A stretch of 64,000 nt of DNA from Capsicum annuum (lineage: Eukaryota; Streptophyta; Magnoliopsida; Solanales; Solanaceae), in contig NC_061122.1 of the NCBI RefSeq assembly GCF_002878395.1, forward strand, positions 74,914,411 to 74,978,410. The letters are read 5' to 3'. The position numbers and the translations under genes were made by a program. Shown here in pieces: positions 1 through 10,551 of the stretch. The first letter of the stretch is position 1. The number at the start of each line of letters is the position of its first letter. The notes under the pieces were generated by a model. That model did no database searches. It was not told where the DNA came from and saw nothing but the letters and a program-made list of their open reading frames with translations.

Positions 1-587
1 GTTTACTAAGAAGATAAACTACTTATTTTGATATGAAGATGGTATTAATCTCACAAATATTCAGACTTTTATAGAGAAAAAAGTAAGGATAGCACCTTAG
101 TAACTTATAATTAATAAAAGTAGTTTGGATTTATAGCCCAAAGGAGAAGAGATAACATCATCAACTTGGAAACACATTCCATGGGTATTGAGTGCACAAC
201 ACCTGATGAGAGATTAAGCTGAAATATTGTGTAAATCATGCCGAAGCTTCAGGAAAATGAATCTTAGCTCACTAAAAGGCTATGAAGAAACAAAGATAAC
301 AACAAGTTGGAAAAGAAAAAAAGCCACCTGAGGATGAAGCTCATCAGAAAAATCAGATCAATTGAGGTCGGAATCCCTTAAGCTTCCGGAGAAGAAGCTG
401 CTGGAAGCTTATCGAACAAACCTGAGTTTTTTAACTTTCCTTTTTTGTTTTAGCTTATTAGGCATATGTAGGCTTTTGATTTTTATTTTTTTTAGATTTG
501 GGTTGGGCTATCAACTGGGCCTAACCAGATTTTGTGGGATTTTTTGTTGGATAAATTACATAAAACCTAGACTTAAGAGACTATATT
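1..587. other. AT-rich sequence with no recognisable gene
   Basis: I see no protein family, RNA gene or element terminus here. A 96-codon open frame from 362 runs into the TATCCC repeat that follows; its conceptual product is a hydrophobic low-complexity string, so it is not called as a gene. The stretch could be the decayed tail of an element that starts left of the window. Confidence 0.5.
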
Positions 588-748
588 ACTCAATATCCCT
601 TATGATTTACTCCACATCTTATATCCCTTATATCCCTTATAATTTACTCTAATATCCCTTATAATATACCTTTAAAATTTACTCCAATATCCCTTATATC
701 CCTTATAATTTACTCCAATATCCCTTATAATATCCCTTTAAAATTTAC
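588..748. repeat. Tandem AATATCCCTTATA / TTTACTCC repeat
   Basis: The words ATATCCCTTATA and AATTTACTCC alternate through about 160 bp, with several near-identical blocks of roughly 50-70 bp made of short sub-repeats. This is visible directly. It looks like a minisatellite grown by slippage; no function is implied. Confidence 0.8.
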
Positions 749-839
749 ATTAAATTCCTATTTTCAACTTTACTCTTGATACATATCAGCAAAAGCCCAC
801 ATCTTATATTTACTCCACCATTAACTCATGAAAGATATT

Positions 840-1022
840 TTTTCCAAAGATTTCCTTTCCTAAAATCTCTCCCAATTTATAATCAATTAAAACATCTTCC
901 ATCTTCAAATCATTTTTTTCAAAGATTTACTTCCCTAAAATATGTCCCAAATTATAATATTAACATACTTCCTTACAACTCTCCCAAATTATAATCATTA
1001 GTTAAAACATTTTCCATCTCCA
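840..1022. repeat. Degenerate ~75-bp direct repeat
   Basis: CAAAGATTT followed by TTCCCTAAAAT and CCCAAATTATAAT recurs. The CAAAGATTT words are about 75 bp apart, and a partial third unit near 971-1022 repeats the CTCCCAA-TTATAATCA block. The copies are clearly diverged. Confidence 0.55.
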
Positions 1023-1233
1023 TTACTCCATCTTCTTTAAATCGTCAATGTACTAAATTAAATTATAAATTTTTTTAGTTATTTCAAAAAAGTGAGTTAA
1101 TTGTTTAAATGAATTTTAAGTTAATCCGCTTAATACATATATAAAAATATCAATTTTATGGATACATTTTTATAGTATAATGATGATTCATGTGAATGAT
1201 ACTTTTGTTATCTGTATATGGGTGACATATTTG

Positions 1234-1341
1234 TTGACACTGCATGAGTGATACATTTTGCTGTTAGATTATTGGTGATATATTTTATTGACAATGTATG
1301 AGTGATATATTTACCGTCAGATTATTGATGATACATATGTC
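1234..1341. repeat. 54-bp tandem duplication
   Basis: TTGACACTGCATGAGTGATA starts at 1234 and recurs as TTGACAATGTATGAGTGATA at 1288. Both are followed by a TTAGATTATTG / TCAGATTATTG block. The period is 54 bp, and the array lies in the left part of the GATACAT-rich element. Confidence 0.75.
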
Positions 1342-1799
1342 CTAAATGTTTCTACATCTATTATACTTTTTAATTTGTTTATAAATAGGTGATACATTTA
1401 ACATATGAATAAATGAATCATCTTTTAAGTTGTGTTTTGCTCAGCACATTTATTTCAACTATAAAAATGTATCACTAATATAACAAATAACCTCTTAGAA
1501 CTAATCCAGACAATATCAATATGAATCACAGAACTTTCATAAACATTTAATAAGAATCATATAAATTTCAAACTCACCTTCTTTAAATATAAATCAGAAA
1601 TTTCAAACTTCAACTTATATGTCATGTATGTTAAATGTATCATACATATTGAATATCTAATTTTGCAAAAAAAATCATAGAAATACAACCAAATGTATCA
1701 CACATATTTTAGATGTATCATATAGTAATCCTCTGACGTCAAATAATAATTCAAATAATAATTCATATTTCAGATGTATCACGTATTCAAATAATAATT

Positions 1800-1961
1800 C
1801 TTCTTTTCCTCCTCTTCTTCATTCAGATCCGTCGACGACATCGTACTAGTCTGCACATGAGCAGATGACTGTGCATAAACCCTCAAATTATTCTCTAAAT
1901 TCAAAGTCGGAAACTCCTCTAAATCCTTCAATTTCGAAAAAACTCTAACCGTAGAACCATC
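1800..1961 (-). pseudogene. Coding-like fragment, possibly a captured host exon
   Basis: Read on the minus strand from about 1961 to 1800, one frame stays open for about 54 codons with balanced, protein-like composition. It reads DGSTVRVFSKLKDLEEF, then a leucine- and asparagine-containing stretch, then a serine/threonine-rich part ending in a run of five glutamates and lysines. Upstream (to about 2290) other frames also look coding-like but are shifted. I do not recognise the family. The base composition differs from the AT-rich flanks, and the fragment sits inside a GATACAT-type element, so a gene fragment captured by a transposon is plausible. The alternative is a remnant of the element's own gene. 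Confidence 0.35.
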
Positions 1962-2699
1962 TTGTCATTGCCGTCGAATAGAGTTTCACAATCCCTCCAT
2001 CGAAAACTGCTCTGTTAACCAAATTGACGATTTCAGGCTCTTCACGTACTCTTTTTTCTTTATATTCGCCGGTGGTGCAACTGATATCGTTGTCGCTCTC
2101 CGTCATGGTTCCAGTATTATGTCGATGCTTTTTTTAGAAACCATAACGAAATCCCTTTCCTCTCGAATGAAACTGTTGTGACATCATTGTTTGCTGCTTT
2201 CGACGGTGGAGGCAGTGGTGGTTGAGACGCTAAACCGTGGATTCTCTACGACGAGAAAATCGTATTCGGAATCCTCTTTTAGTTCTAAGTCTAATGGTAG
2301 AATTTGTTCGCTTTCAGCTACAAAAATTTTGTTTAAATTTGAAAGTTGATTGAAGTTATTGCTGATTTTTTGAATCTCATTAATTCACTGTCTAACTAAT
2401 TGTGCATAATTTGCTCCACAGAATAAAAGAGAATCTGTTACTTCCTTGAATAAATATCTATTCTGTTTTAAATGTATCACTTTTCATGTGTATCACCTTA
2501 TAACATATGTATCACAATTTTTAAAAACTGGGATAAGATGTAATTAATCAAATAGTTGGGATAAAATGTAATATCACTTACAGATTTAGGGATTTATGTA
2601 AGTTTCTCTATTGTTGTTTTAGACTGCTGATTTGGAATAAATAACATATAGTCAGTATTTTGATTTTTTTTAAAAAATAGGCCAGAGCTAGGCTAAGGT

Positions 2700-3790
2700 T
2701 TAGGTTGCATTTGTTTTTTTTAAGATTCAGACATCTGAATCTGAATGCACATTTGAATGAGTTAGATGTTGTCTAGATATGAAAACCAAAATGATTAAGA
2801 CTGTTTGTTTTTCAATATCTGAATGTGCAAAAAATTTTTATTTGTATATATAATAAAATAAAAAATACAATTTGAATAAAAAACTAATTATATATTAGAA
2901 AAGTATGTAATGGAATACAATAAAACTATTATTGATTGATAAAAATATTTATGTTTGTTAGTGATAGTGGAGATGGTTTATAATGGTGGTTGCAGTGACA
3001 ATGATTGATGTTAGTGATTAGTAATGTTAGTGGTGATAGTTGTGATGGTTAGTATTGTAGTGACTGTTATGATGGTGGCAGTTGATAGTGGTGGTGGTGG
3101 TTGCGATGTGACGTTGCTTGATGTTAGTAGCTGAAGGTGTTGATTGTGATGACTAAAAAAGAATGCATGATGGTTGACGATGTGTTGATACTAGTTGGAG
3201 ATGTTGTTAATTGTGATGGTAGAGATGGTTGTTAGTAGAGATAATTTGTAGCGATGATAGTAATTGAAGTGATGGTAGAGGTGGCGTTACTAGTGACAAT
3301 GGTGGTGGCTACCGAAGAATGTGTGGAGGTTATGATGTATTAGTGATAGTTAGTGGTGGTGCTAGTTGTGATAGATGAGTTGGTCGATAGTAGGGATTGG
3401 CTGGTAGTGATTGATGATGGTGGTGCTAGTATCGGCGGTGGAGACGGTAAATATAATTAGAATAATAGAGGTAGTAGGTGTGGTAGCGGTTGACAATAGT
3501 GGTTGGTAGCGATATTTGTTGTCAATGGTGGAGGTGGTTGGTGGTTGGTGGTTGACAATTATGGCGGTGACAAAGGTGGTGACTGATGATTATGAATAGA
3601 GTGACGGTGAATATTATCCAACACCAGAATACCTATTCAGATCTATTAAGACTTGATTATATATCTGAATGATTAAGACCTATTCAGACCTATTAAGAGC
3701 TAAAATCTTAATAAAAAATAAATGCAATTAATAGTCTGAAGTCTGAACCATTTAACCCTCCATTAACTGCAAACAAATTAACCCTTATTC
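2700..3790. mobile_element. hAT-like non-autonomous element, decayed
   Basis: TTGCATTTGTTTTTTTTAAG near 2706 is mirrored by CTTAATAAAAAATAAATGCA near 3704-3723, giving an inverted pair about 1 kb apart. CTGAAT words and their complement cluster inside both ends, and the right side extends past this pair to about 3780. Subterminal short-word clusters are typical of hAT elements. No 8-bp target duplication could be fixed, so boundaries and superfamily are tentative. The interior is low-complexity DNA (next entry) with no transposase. Confidence 0.45.
2945..3612. repeat. G/T-rich, C-poor GGT/GAT/GTT low-complexity block
   Basis: About 670 bp made almost wholly of GTGGTGAT, GGTTGTGATG, TTAGTGGT and similar triplet-like words on the plus strand, with very few C residues. 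The strand asymmetry ends sharply at the subterminal CTGAAT regions of the surrounding element, so the block is the element's filler rather than a flanking microsatellite. No open frame persists. Confidence 0.75.
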
Positions 3791-4331
3791 TCTAATATTA
3801 TATTTCAGTAACCTCACTCTCTTTTATATGGACTATATATAATTTGAAGAATCGAAGTGACAAAAGAGTTTATACATCCTCGTGAATCTTCGCACTTGAT
3901 CAAATCTATCATCAAATCTCAAAGGAGAAGAAAAAGTGAAGAGTAAAAATTCAAATAGACACCGAAAAGTTGAGAAAAGTTAAGAAAAGATGACTAGATG
4001 AATAAACAAGCGACCACAGAAATTTTAAAGGTAATTATTCCATCATTGTCAAATTTTAACTTAAAGGTAATTATCTTTTTGATTTCACTGATTGATAGAT
4101 CACAGAAACTTTTTTCATTTCAAATAATAGTTCCTCCACCGCCATTTCTCCTTGTCATTAAAATTCAAAACGATTAGATAGTGAAAGAGCAAAAGGACAA
4201 ATGCCTTTATTTCTGAAATATTTTTGAATCATTTGTATCATGAGGAATTATGATAACCCCCAGATTTCGACAGTATTTGGGCGATTTGTTTTTTTTTTTT
4301 TTTTTAAAAAAAGGAAGTTTCAAAAATACCC
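3791..4331. other. Spacer between two elements; no gene seen
   Basis: AT-rich sequence without a recognisable gene. It contains a T-run of about 18 bases followed by an A-run near 4289-4312, which would fold back locally. No transfer RNA or protein family was recognised. Confidence 0.45.
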
Positions 4332-4334
4332 TTA

Positions 4335-5624
4335 CACTCTGTTTGGATGGTGATTCTTGTGATATAGTATAATATAATTACTAAAAGAATCATTTTGTTT
4401 GGATTATTTTTTAAAAATATATGATATGATATGGTTTAATTCATGATTTGATAATTATGAAAATTCTCACTTTATCTATCCATTTGGTGTTATCCCATGA
4501 TTTGCTTATTTTTTAAATTATGTACTTATTTAATATTTATAATCGTATTTTATCATTCAACATATGTTAATTAACTTCACCTCCTACTTCAACCCCCACC
4601 CCACTAGGCCCACCCTCCTTTTTTTTTTTTTCAAAAAAATTTCAAACTTTTTGCTTATTCCACCCCCTACCTTGACTCGATCCCATCCCCCAAACCCCCA
4701 CCCTAATTTTTTGAAAAAATTATTTTTTTAAAAAAATTTAAAAATATTTTCTTACCCCAGCCCTCCACCACCACCTACTAGCCCCCCCCCCCGTGCTTTA
4801 GAACTTTAAAGAAAATTTTCTTACACTCCCTGCCAGCTCCCCCACCCACCCTATACCCACAATTTTATTTTATTTTTGTTAAATTAAATTCTTAAAAAAA
4901 TTTAAAATTTTTGTTCTTACTCCACCCCTACCCCTACCCCAACCCCCACTCCACTACCCCATCCTCAAATATTTTTTTTAAAAAAAATAAATCTTTTTCT
5001 TACCTCGCCCCCCTTTATCATATTCGTTTTCATTATTTTGTATTAAATATATATAAAGGCTTTTAGAAATATTTTCTTACTTGTGTTACAAACACAAGAA
5101 AATAAGTTAGAAATAAATTAGTTTTTTAGAAAATATTTTTTTTTAATTTCATACCAAACGCACTCATAGCATACACAAAAGATGCAATCAAATTTTATAC
5201 TTGTCGTTGGTGTCACGTCTCAATATACCAAAAAGAAATGATATTTATTACTAAAAAATGAATCTAATTATATTTATTTTGATCTACTCTTTTATTGACA
5301 TTGACAGAATTTACATAAATTTATCAACTTAATATATCTACATGACATAATTTATGATAAATTAGTAGGAAGAAAATTATTTTATTAATAATTATTGATA
5401 AATTTAACATTTATAATAATTAATTAAGGGCATTTTAGTAAACTTACCAGTTACGATACAGTACCATACTGTCAAATCAAACAATAAAAATGTTATTAAG
5501 CAGCAATGAACGATATGGTTCATCCAAACATTATATTATACTATGTTGTACAGTACAATACCATATCATACCATACAATACCGTACATTATAAAACCATT
5601 GCAAACCACCATCCAAACAAAGTG
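4335..5624. mobile_element. PIF/Harbinger-like non-autonomous element (1.29 kb)
   Basis: The left end reads CACTCTGTTTGGATGGTG and the right end is its near-perfect inverse, CACCATCCAAACAAAGTG. Both ends are flanked by the trinucleotide TTA (4332-4334 and 5625-5627). A 3-bp TTA/TAA target duplication with short TIRs is the hallmark of PIF/Harbinger elements. Subterminal regions carry repeated GATATGATATGG and its complement CCATATCATACC. The core is C-rich/AT-rich filler and no transposase is present, so movement would have needed a helper. Confidence 0.75.
4640..5015. repeat. Imperfect C-rich / A-rich tandem units, quadruplex-prone on the minus strand
   Basis: Four to five units of roughly 80-100 bp each begin with CTTAC/CTTATTCCACCCC-like sequence, pass through clustered C-runs and end in A/T-runs followed by TTTTCTTAC. 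C-runs at 4682-4703 and 4925-4947 give, on the minus strand, four G-runs of three or more separated by loops of one to three bases, which fits the G-quadruplex pattern. The block lies inside the Harbinger-like element. Confidence 0.7.
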
Positions 5625-6050
5625 TTAATCTATCATAAAAGGTTCATAAATATCCATCGTCCACCTATGGGTTTAAAAATACTCTTATGGACTGTTTGAT
5701 TGAAAAATAAGTTATTCTGAAATTATTAATTCCAGACTTAGCTATTTCGGGATTAGTTATCCCACCCTTGAGAAGGGATAAGGAAAAACTACAATCTCAA
5801 GATGAGTTATCCCATACATTTTGTCTCAATCAAACATAGGATAAACTTCTCTTCTAAAGTAATCTCAAGAAGTTATCTTTATCCCTCCTACCAAACGACC
5901 CCTTAAAGTTTAATTTTTGGGCCAACCATACCCCTCAAACTAATGGATGAACTCAGGTCAACTTTAACACTTCTAACATGCCACATGACATTTTATTATT
6001 GGTCTCTCGTTTTATAACGGATGAATGCAAGTCATGTTTTTTTGGCAAAT
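5625..6050 (+). repeat. Dispersed repeat, copy 1 (inverted partner at 12630-13747)
   Basis: ATCTATCATAAAAGG, CCACCTATGGGTTTAAAAATAC, CATACCCCTCAAACTAATGG and CACTTCTAACATGCCACATG all recur in reverse complement, and in the matching order, between 13747 and about 12690. The two copies therefore form an inverted pair about 7 kb apart. Each is interrupted by a GGGGTCGTTTGG-type MITE at the same site. Sequence of this kind is common between Solanaceae elements, but I cannot name the family. Confidence 0.75.
5688..5902. mobile_element. MITE with GGGGTCGTTTGG-type TIRs (215 bp, TTA duplication)
   Basis: The left end TGGACTGTTTGATTG and right end CCAAACGACCCC are inverse, and each is flanked by TTA (5685-5687 and 5903-5905). 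Internal words GGGATTAGTTATCCC and GATAACTTCTTGAG match the family at 12791-13695 and 13748-13989. The 3-bp TTA duplication again points to PIF/Harbinger-type mobilisation. No coding capacity is present. Confidence 0.75.
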
Positions 6051-6340
6051 TGAGAGCTGGTTTTGGTAAATGGCCTCTGTTTTGACCCTTTTAAAAAGGA
6101 TTTGGAAAAGATTATTTTTTGATATTTTAAATATTTCAAAATCTTAAAAAAAAAGTTCGAAACAATTTAATAAATTATAGAGTCGCCACTTAATTTTTGA
6201 GAAAATATCAAGAAAAACTAAAAATATTTCTTAAAATATTCAAAACAGAAAAAAAAATTTAGAAGTTCGAGTAACTGGTTCCTATTAATAGTCTTAGAAG
6301 GTTGTTACGACACTAAAAGTATCCGCTAACTTGTGGTTAT

Positions 6341-6404
6341 CCAGACTATATGAAAATAACTTTGTTGACTAACCAGACTATATGAAAATAACTTTGTTGA
6401 CTAA
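6341..6404. repeat. 32-bp tandem duplication
   Basis: CCAGACTATATGAAAATAAC begins at 6341 and again at 6373, with the downstream TTTGTTGACTAAC also repeated. The two units are identical for almost the whole 32-bp period, which indicates a recent slip or duplication compared with the diverged surroundings. Confidence 0.9.
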
Positions 6405-7677
6405 CTTTAAAAAGGAAAATTAATTTTTAAAAAGAAAACGATTAAGGAAAAAATTGTCTTCAAGATTTGTGCAAAACAAATTTTGACGATTTAGCGGAGA
6501 TCTTTAACTAAGTCTAAGAAAACTAATAACAATTAGCATATACAGGGGAAAGGGGAGACTAAATGACTTAAGCCATTAGGCCCAAATCCATAAATCCTGT
6601 CCTAAGCTAATTTTAGCTTTTGACCCACCTTCACCTATCCTAATCTAAATACTTGGACTTTTGGCTCATAACCTGTCCTAAGCTAGTTTCTGAATCTTTT
6701 GAGGCCCAAAATCCGCTTCGCCTGTATTAATTACAACTTTGACTTCGAAACTCAAATAAATGAATAAATAAATGACTAAATGAATAAATAAAGATAAAGC
6801 AATAATAAAAATCGAGACTTTTCAAGTCTCTTAGCGACCTCATCAATGGATTTTGACCCATTTTCCTTCTTCTTTCATCTTCTTGCACCCGCCGTCATAT
6901 GATCAATTTTGGATTTAAACTTTGGACTTGACTCGGAGAGTTGGGCCTCATTGGCCCATTAGAAATGCAAGACGAAATGAGTCCATTTGGACTCCAAAAC
7001 AGATTCATGCAAAGAAAAAGATACGATAATTAATACGTGTTCAAAAATTTTGCAGTTAATAGATAAATGATGATGGAAAAATAGCATTCTCAAGCATAAA
7101 GAAATAGTAAATTGCGATATCAAAATAAATCAAACTATCCAATGAAAAGAAAATTAACTCATATAATAAAGAAGAAGGTGGAGGCTAACTTTTAAGAAAG
7201 GGAATCTTTAAACTCCAACTAAGGCGACACTAACGATGATTCGTACATCCAAATTATGGCCAACTTTAGGAACAACATGTAACGACCTATGGTTTATCTT
7301 TTTAAGACATCGTTGATTCTCTTTTGATATTATGAATCAAAGAGAGAAACAAATCAAGTCACACATACAAAGAGCACATATGACAATTCAGGGGAGTAAG
7401 AAAATTAGAATAAAGTTTAGCATCTCTAAAAGTGAAATATCATTCAACAATCATACTATGCATGACTAGAAAATACCTAAATAACTCTATTTAGCCACAA
7501 AAATTTGAACTTTCTCATCATTTTGACAAAACAACATGCGGGAAAAAAACAGGAATAAACATCTTGGATGGAAAATAAAGCTAGCACTTCATCTCTCATA
7601 TGAGAATTTTGAAATCCATTAAAATAATTAGGAAGCAAATGGCAAGTTCTTCACTTAATCAATTACTATTTTACTAA

Positions 7678-8330
7678 GGCAAAACAAACAATAGTAATTA
7701 TTCTTTTTGACATAAAGAAAAAAACTTTGCATGCTAAAAAAATATATATCCGCCAACATTGAATTTAAACAAAGCATAAGTACGTCTTTAAAGCAATGAT
7801 TGAAAGTTTATCCATAATAATCAAAGAATAAAGTCAATAAGGCGAAACAATCAATATTAACTATTCTTTTCAACACAAAGGAAACAACTTTACATACTAA
7901 AAATAAACATATCCGCCAAAAATGAATTTAAATAAATCATAAGTACGTCTTTTAAGTAAAGATTGAAACTTTATCCATAATAATCAAAGAATAAAGTCAA
8001 GAAGGCGAAAAAATCAATATTAACTATTCTTTTCAACATAAAAGAAGCAACTTTACATGATAAAAACTAACATATCTGCCAACAATGAATTTAAATAAGA
8101 CATGAGTACATCTTTTAAGCAAAGATCGAAACTTTATCCATAATAATCAAAGAATAAAGTCAAGAAGGCGAAACAATCAATATTAACTATTCTTTTCAAC
8201 ATAAAAGAAGCAACTTTACATGCTAAAAACTAACATATCTGCCAACAATGAATTTAAATAAGACATGAGTACATATTTTAAGCAAAGATCGAAACTTTAT
8301 CCATAATAATCAAAGAATAAAGCCAAATAA
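7678..8330. repeat. 163-bp satellite-like tandem array, four units
   Basis: GGCGAAACAATCAATATTAA-type unit starts fall at 7678, 7841, 8004 and 8167, a period of exactly 163 bp each time. The first unit is the most diverged, and after about 8330 the similarity stops. Internal landmarks such as CATATCTGCCAACAATGAAT and TTTATCCATAATAATCAAAG repeat in phase. Units of this length inside a retroelement LTR are a known source of plant satellites. Confidence 0.9.
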
Positions 8331-8825
8331 ACACGTTCAACTATTGCTAACTCATTTTTATATCATGAACATGAAAATGACCATAATATTGATGCCACAA
8401 CGTCCTATGGCCTTCAAGGTTGTTTGCAACAAATAATTCCAGCAAACAAAATTACAACTATGAACTACGAAAAAGAAGGAGATGAAGAAAATAGTAATAA
8501 AACTAAAAGGGGGAAGGTGTGTTTCCCTTTTTTGGGGAAGCAAAATAGGACTTCAAGCTTTCTTCGGAGACTTGATCACCTCCGGAAAGCAATCTTTCTA
8601 GAATTCCGATTAGACTACCACTTGAAATTTTTTACTAAAGAAAGGAAATTTAAATATTTGTTCAAAAGTTTTTTTCACTCATTGAGGCTTCGCCTTCTAC
8701 CAAAAGAGTAGTAGTATTTATAGTAAAAGATGTAGATTCAATTCTTTGAATCCACCAATGTGGAAGAAAGAATTTAGGGGTGTTTTAGAAATTTCAAAAT
8801 TGAGGGTAAGGTTTGTTGGAGGATA

Positions 8826-9130
8826 AGGTAAGGAGAAATTGTACAATCTTGTACAAATTTGAATTTCACAAATGGAAAAAGAATAAGGTTGAGGTGGAAT
8901 TGTCTAATCTAGTATAAATTTTGAATTTCAAATTGAAAAAAAGGACAAGGTTGAAGTGGAATTGTACAATCTAGTACAAATCTGAAATTCAAATTAAAAA
9001 AAGAACAAGGTTGAGGTGGAATTGTACAATGTAGTACAAATTTTGAAACCCAAATTAGAAAAAAGATAAGATTGGGATGGAATTGTACTATTTAGTACAA
9101 ATTTGAAATTCAATTTGAATGGGTAGATTT
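8826..9130. repeat. ~61-bp tandem array, five units
   Basis: GGAATTGTACAATCTAGTAC recurs, with TGTAC landmarks at 8840, 8901 (as TGTCT), 8963, 9023 and 9084, so spacings are 60-62 bp. Each unit also contains AAGGTTGAGGTGG and AATTTGAAATTCAAAT. The array is distinct from the 163-bp array upstream in the same block. Confidence 0.88.
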
Positions 9131-10551
9131 TGGTCATTTTTGGGGATTTGGGGGTTATTTAAAATTTAACCAAATTTATTTGATTTTGACCAAATTGAAA
9201 TTCAATTGGCGGATTGCATTGCAATTATGGCCAATTTGATTTCAATTATAGCCGAATATAATAGATTGACTAAATTAAATTGAAAATTGATACGAATTAA
9301 TACTTCCCTTAGTCCTGAGCTTCTTGATTAGATAAAATCAAATAAATATTTCTCCAATTAAATTATTTATTAGAACAAATCATATTTAAATCAAGATTTT
9401 ACCCATTTAAATTAATTTTTAAGATAAGATTTGATTAAAATCCGATATTCCGTAAAATAAATATTTAAGTAACCAAATTATATAATTTCGTATAATTAAA
9501 TATGATGATTTATAATCGCTACTTAAAATGAAAAATTACTCAGATAAATACTTTGAAAATTTTTTATTTGGATAAAATAATTATTATAATTTTATTTTAA
9601 AATTTAAGAAAATCGGGACTAAACTTAGTTGTGCAGGGCAAATATTAAGTGTCAACAGCCTCCAGTCCATAACTTCAAGTCTGTAGCACACATATCTTAT
9701 CTCCTTTAATTAGTGTGGTGAAGCTTCTCTAGATTAAAAATGAAAAAAATTCACAAAACCACAACTTAAGTTATCTAAAATACTAAAAATTCATAGTAAA
9801 AATTATAAATATCCCTATTTTAGATTCTCTCTTTTTAAAGTTTCAGATACATTATTTCTATCCTAAAAATTTAAATATATTAATACCTCATTTATATTCT
9901 CTCTCTTAATCAATTTAATACCATTAATGTCAAACCTCCTCCTCCTTTAAAGTGTTTTTCAGAAAACTTTCTCCTTTCTATCCTCCCACCTCTCTCTCTC
10001 CTCCTATCCTTTGGCCCTCTCTCTTCCTCTTTCTCCATAGCTCACTCTTCTTTCTCCTCCTTAACATTTTTATAGTTTTTTGATTAGTTTTTATTGTATA
10101 AATATATATATGCATTTCATTGTTTTTCTTCTATTTCAACCTCAAATAGTGTTAAGGATTTCATTGTTTTTCTTCTATTTCAATCTCAGACAAGTGAAGT
10201 TGTGTACATGAAAAAGAATGTTAGAATTGCATCAAATATGTTTTTCATCCCAGATCTATGCATATGTTACATAAGTATTTTATGTATATCTCTATAGTTA
10301 TGTTACATCTTAAATCTATGTGTATGTTAAGTGCATCAGATACATTTTCATCTTAGATCTCTACATATGTTATATAAGTATTTTTATGTATCTCTATAAT
10401 TATGCATTTTTGAAAGGGTTAGTATAACGTATCTCTTGTGTTTTTCACTAAAGATACGTTGAGATACATAAGTAAGCTATAGATACATAGTATATCCTAG
10501 ATATGTTATAAAGAGATACATTTTACAGTTGAAGAAGATACACTTTTAATA

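Larger units (their letters stand above)
1140..2620. mobile_element. Probable non-autonomous element rich in GATACAT / ATGTATCAC words
   Basis: The segment is packed with GTGATACAT near its left side and ATGTATCAC near its right side, so the same word lies in inverted orientation toward the two ends. Subterminal word arrays of this kind are common in plant MULE-type and hAT-type non-autonomous elements. The middle (about 1800-2290) is less AT-rich and coding-like. A related right edge (GATGTATCA, then TTATGTAAG) appears at about 12265-12385. I could not define exact termini or a target duplication, so the limits are approximate. Confidence 0.4.
6085..9657. mobile_element. Probable long LTR or non-coding retroelement remnant
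   Basis: The block opens with TTTGATATTTTAAATATTTC and GAGTCGCCACTTAATTTTT, and closes with ATTAAGTGTCAACA just before 9658. From memory, GAGTCGCCACTTAATTTTT and a terminal GTGTCAACA belong to long LTRs of Tat/Ogre-like gypsy elements in Solanaceae; that is family knowledge, not a search. No gag or pol is visible, so a solo LTR of about 3.5 kb is the simplest reading. It contains two tandem arrays (7678-8330 and 8826-9130). No target duplication was confirmed. Confidence 0.4.

Noticed and set aside
362..652. 96-codon open frame
   Set aside because: Hydrophobic low-complexity product that ends within a tandem repeat; no family resemblance.
7678..8330. CRISPR-like regular repeats
   Set aside because: The whole 163-bp unit repeats with no variable spacers, and the DNA is eukaryotic; it is a satellite-like tandem array.
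8424..8711. 95-codon open frame MQQIIPANKITT...
   Set aside because: Lies in the LTR-like block between two arrays; no domain is recognised, and an equally open frame exists on the other strand.
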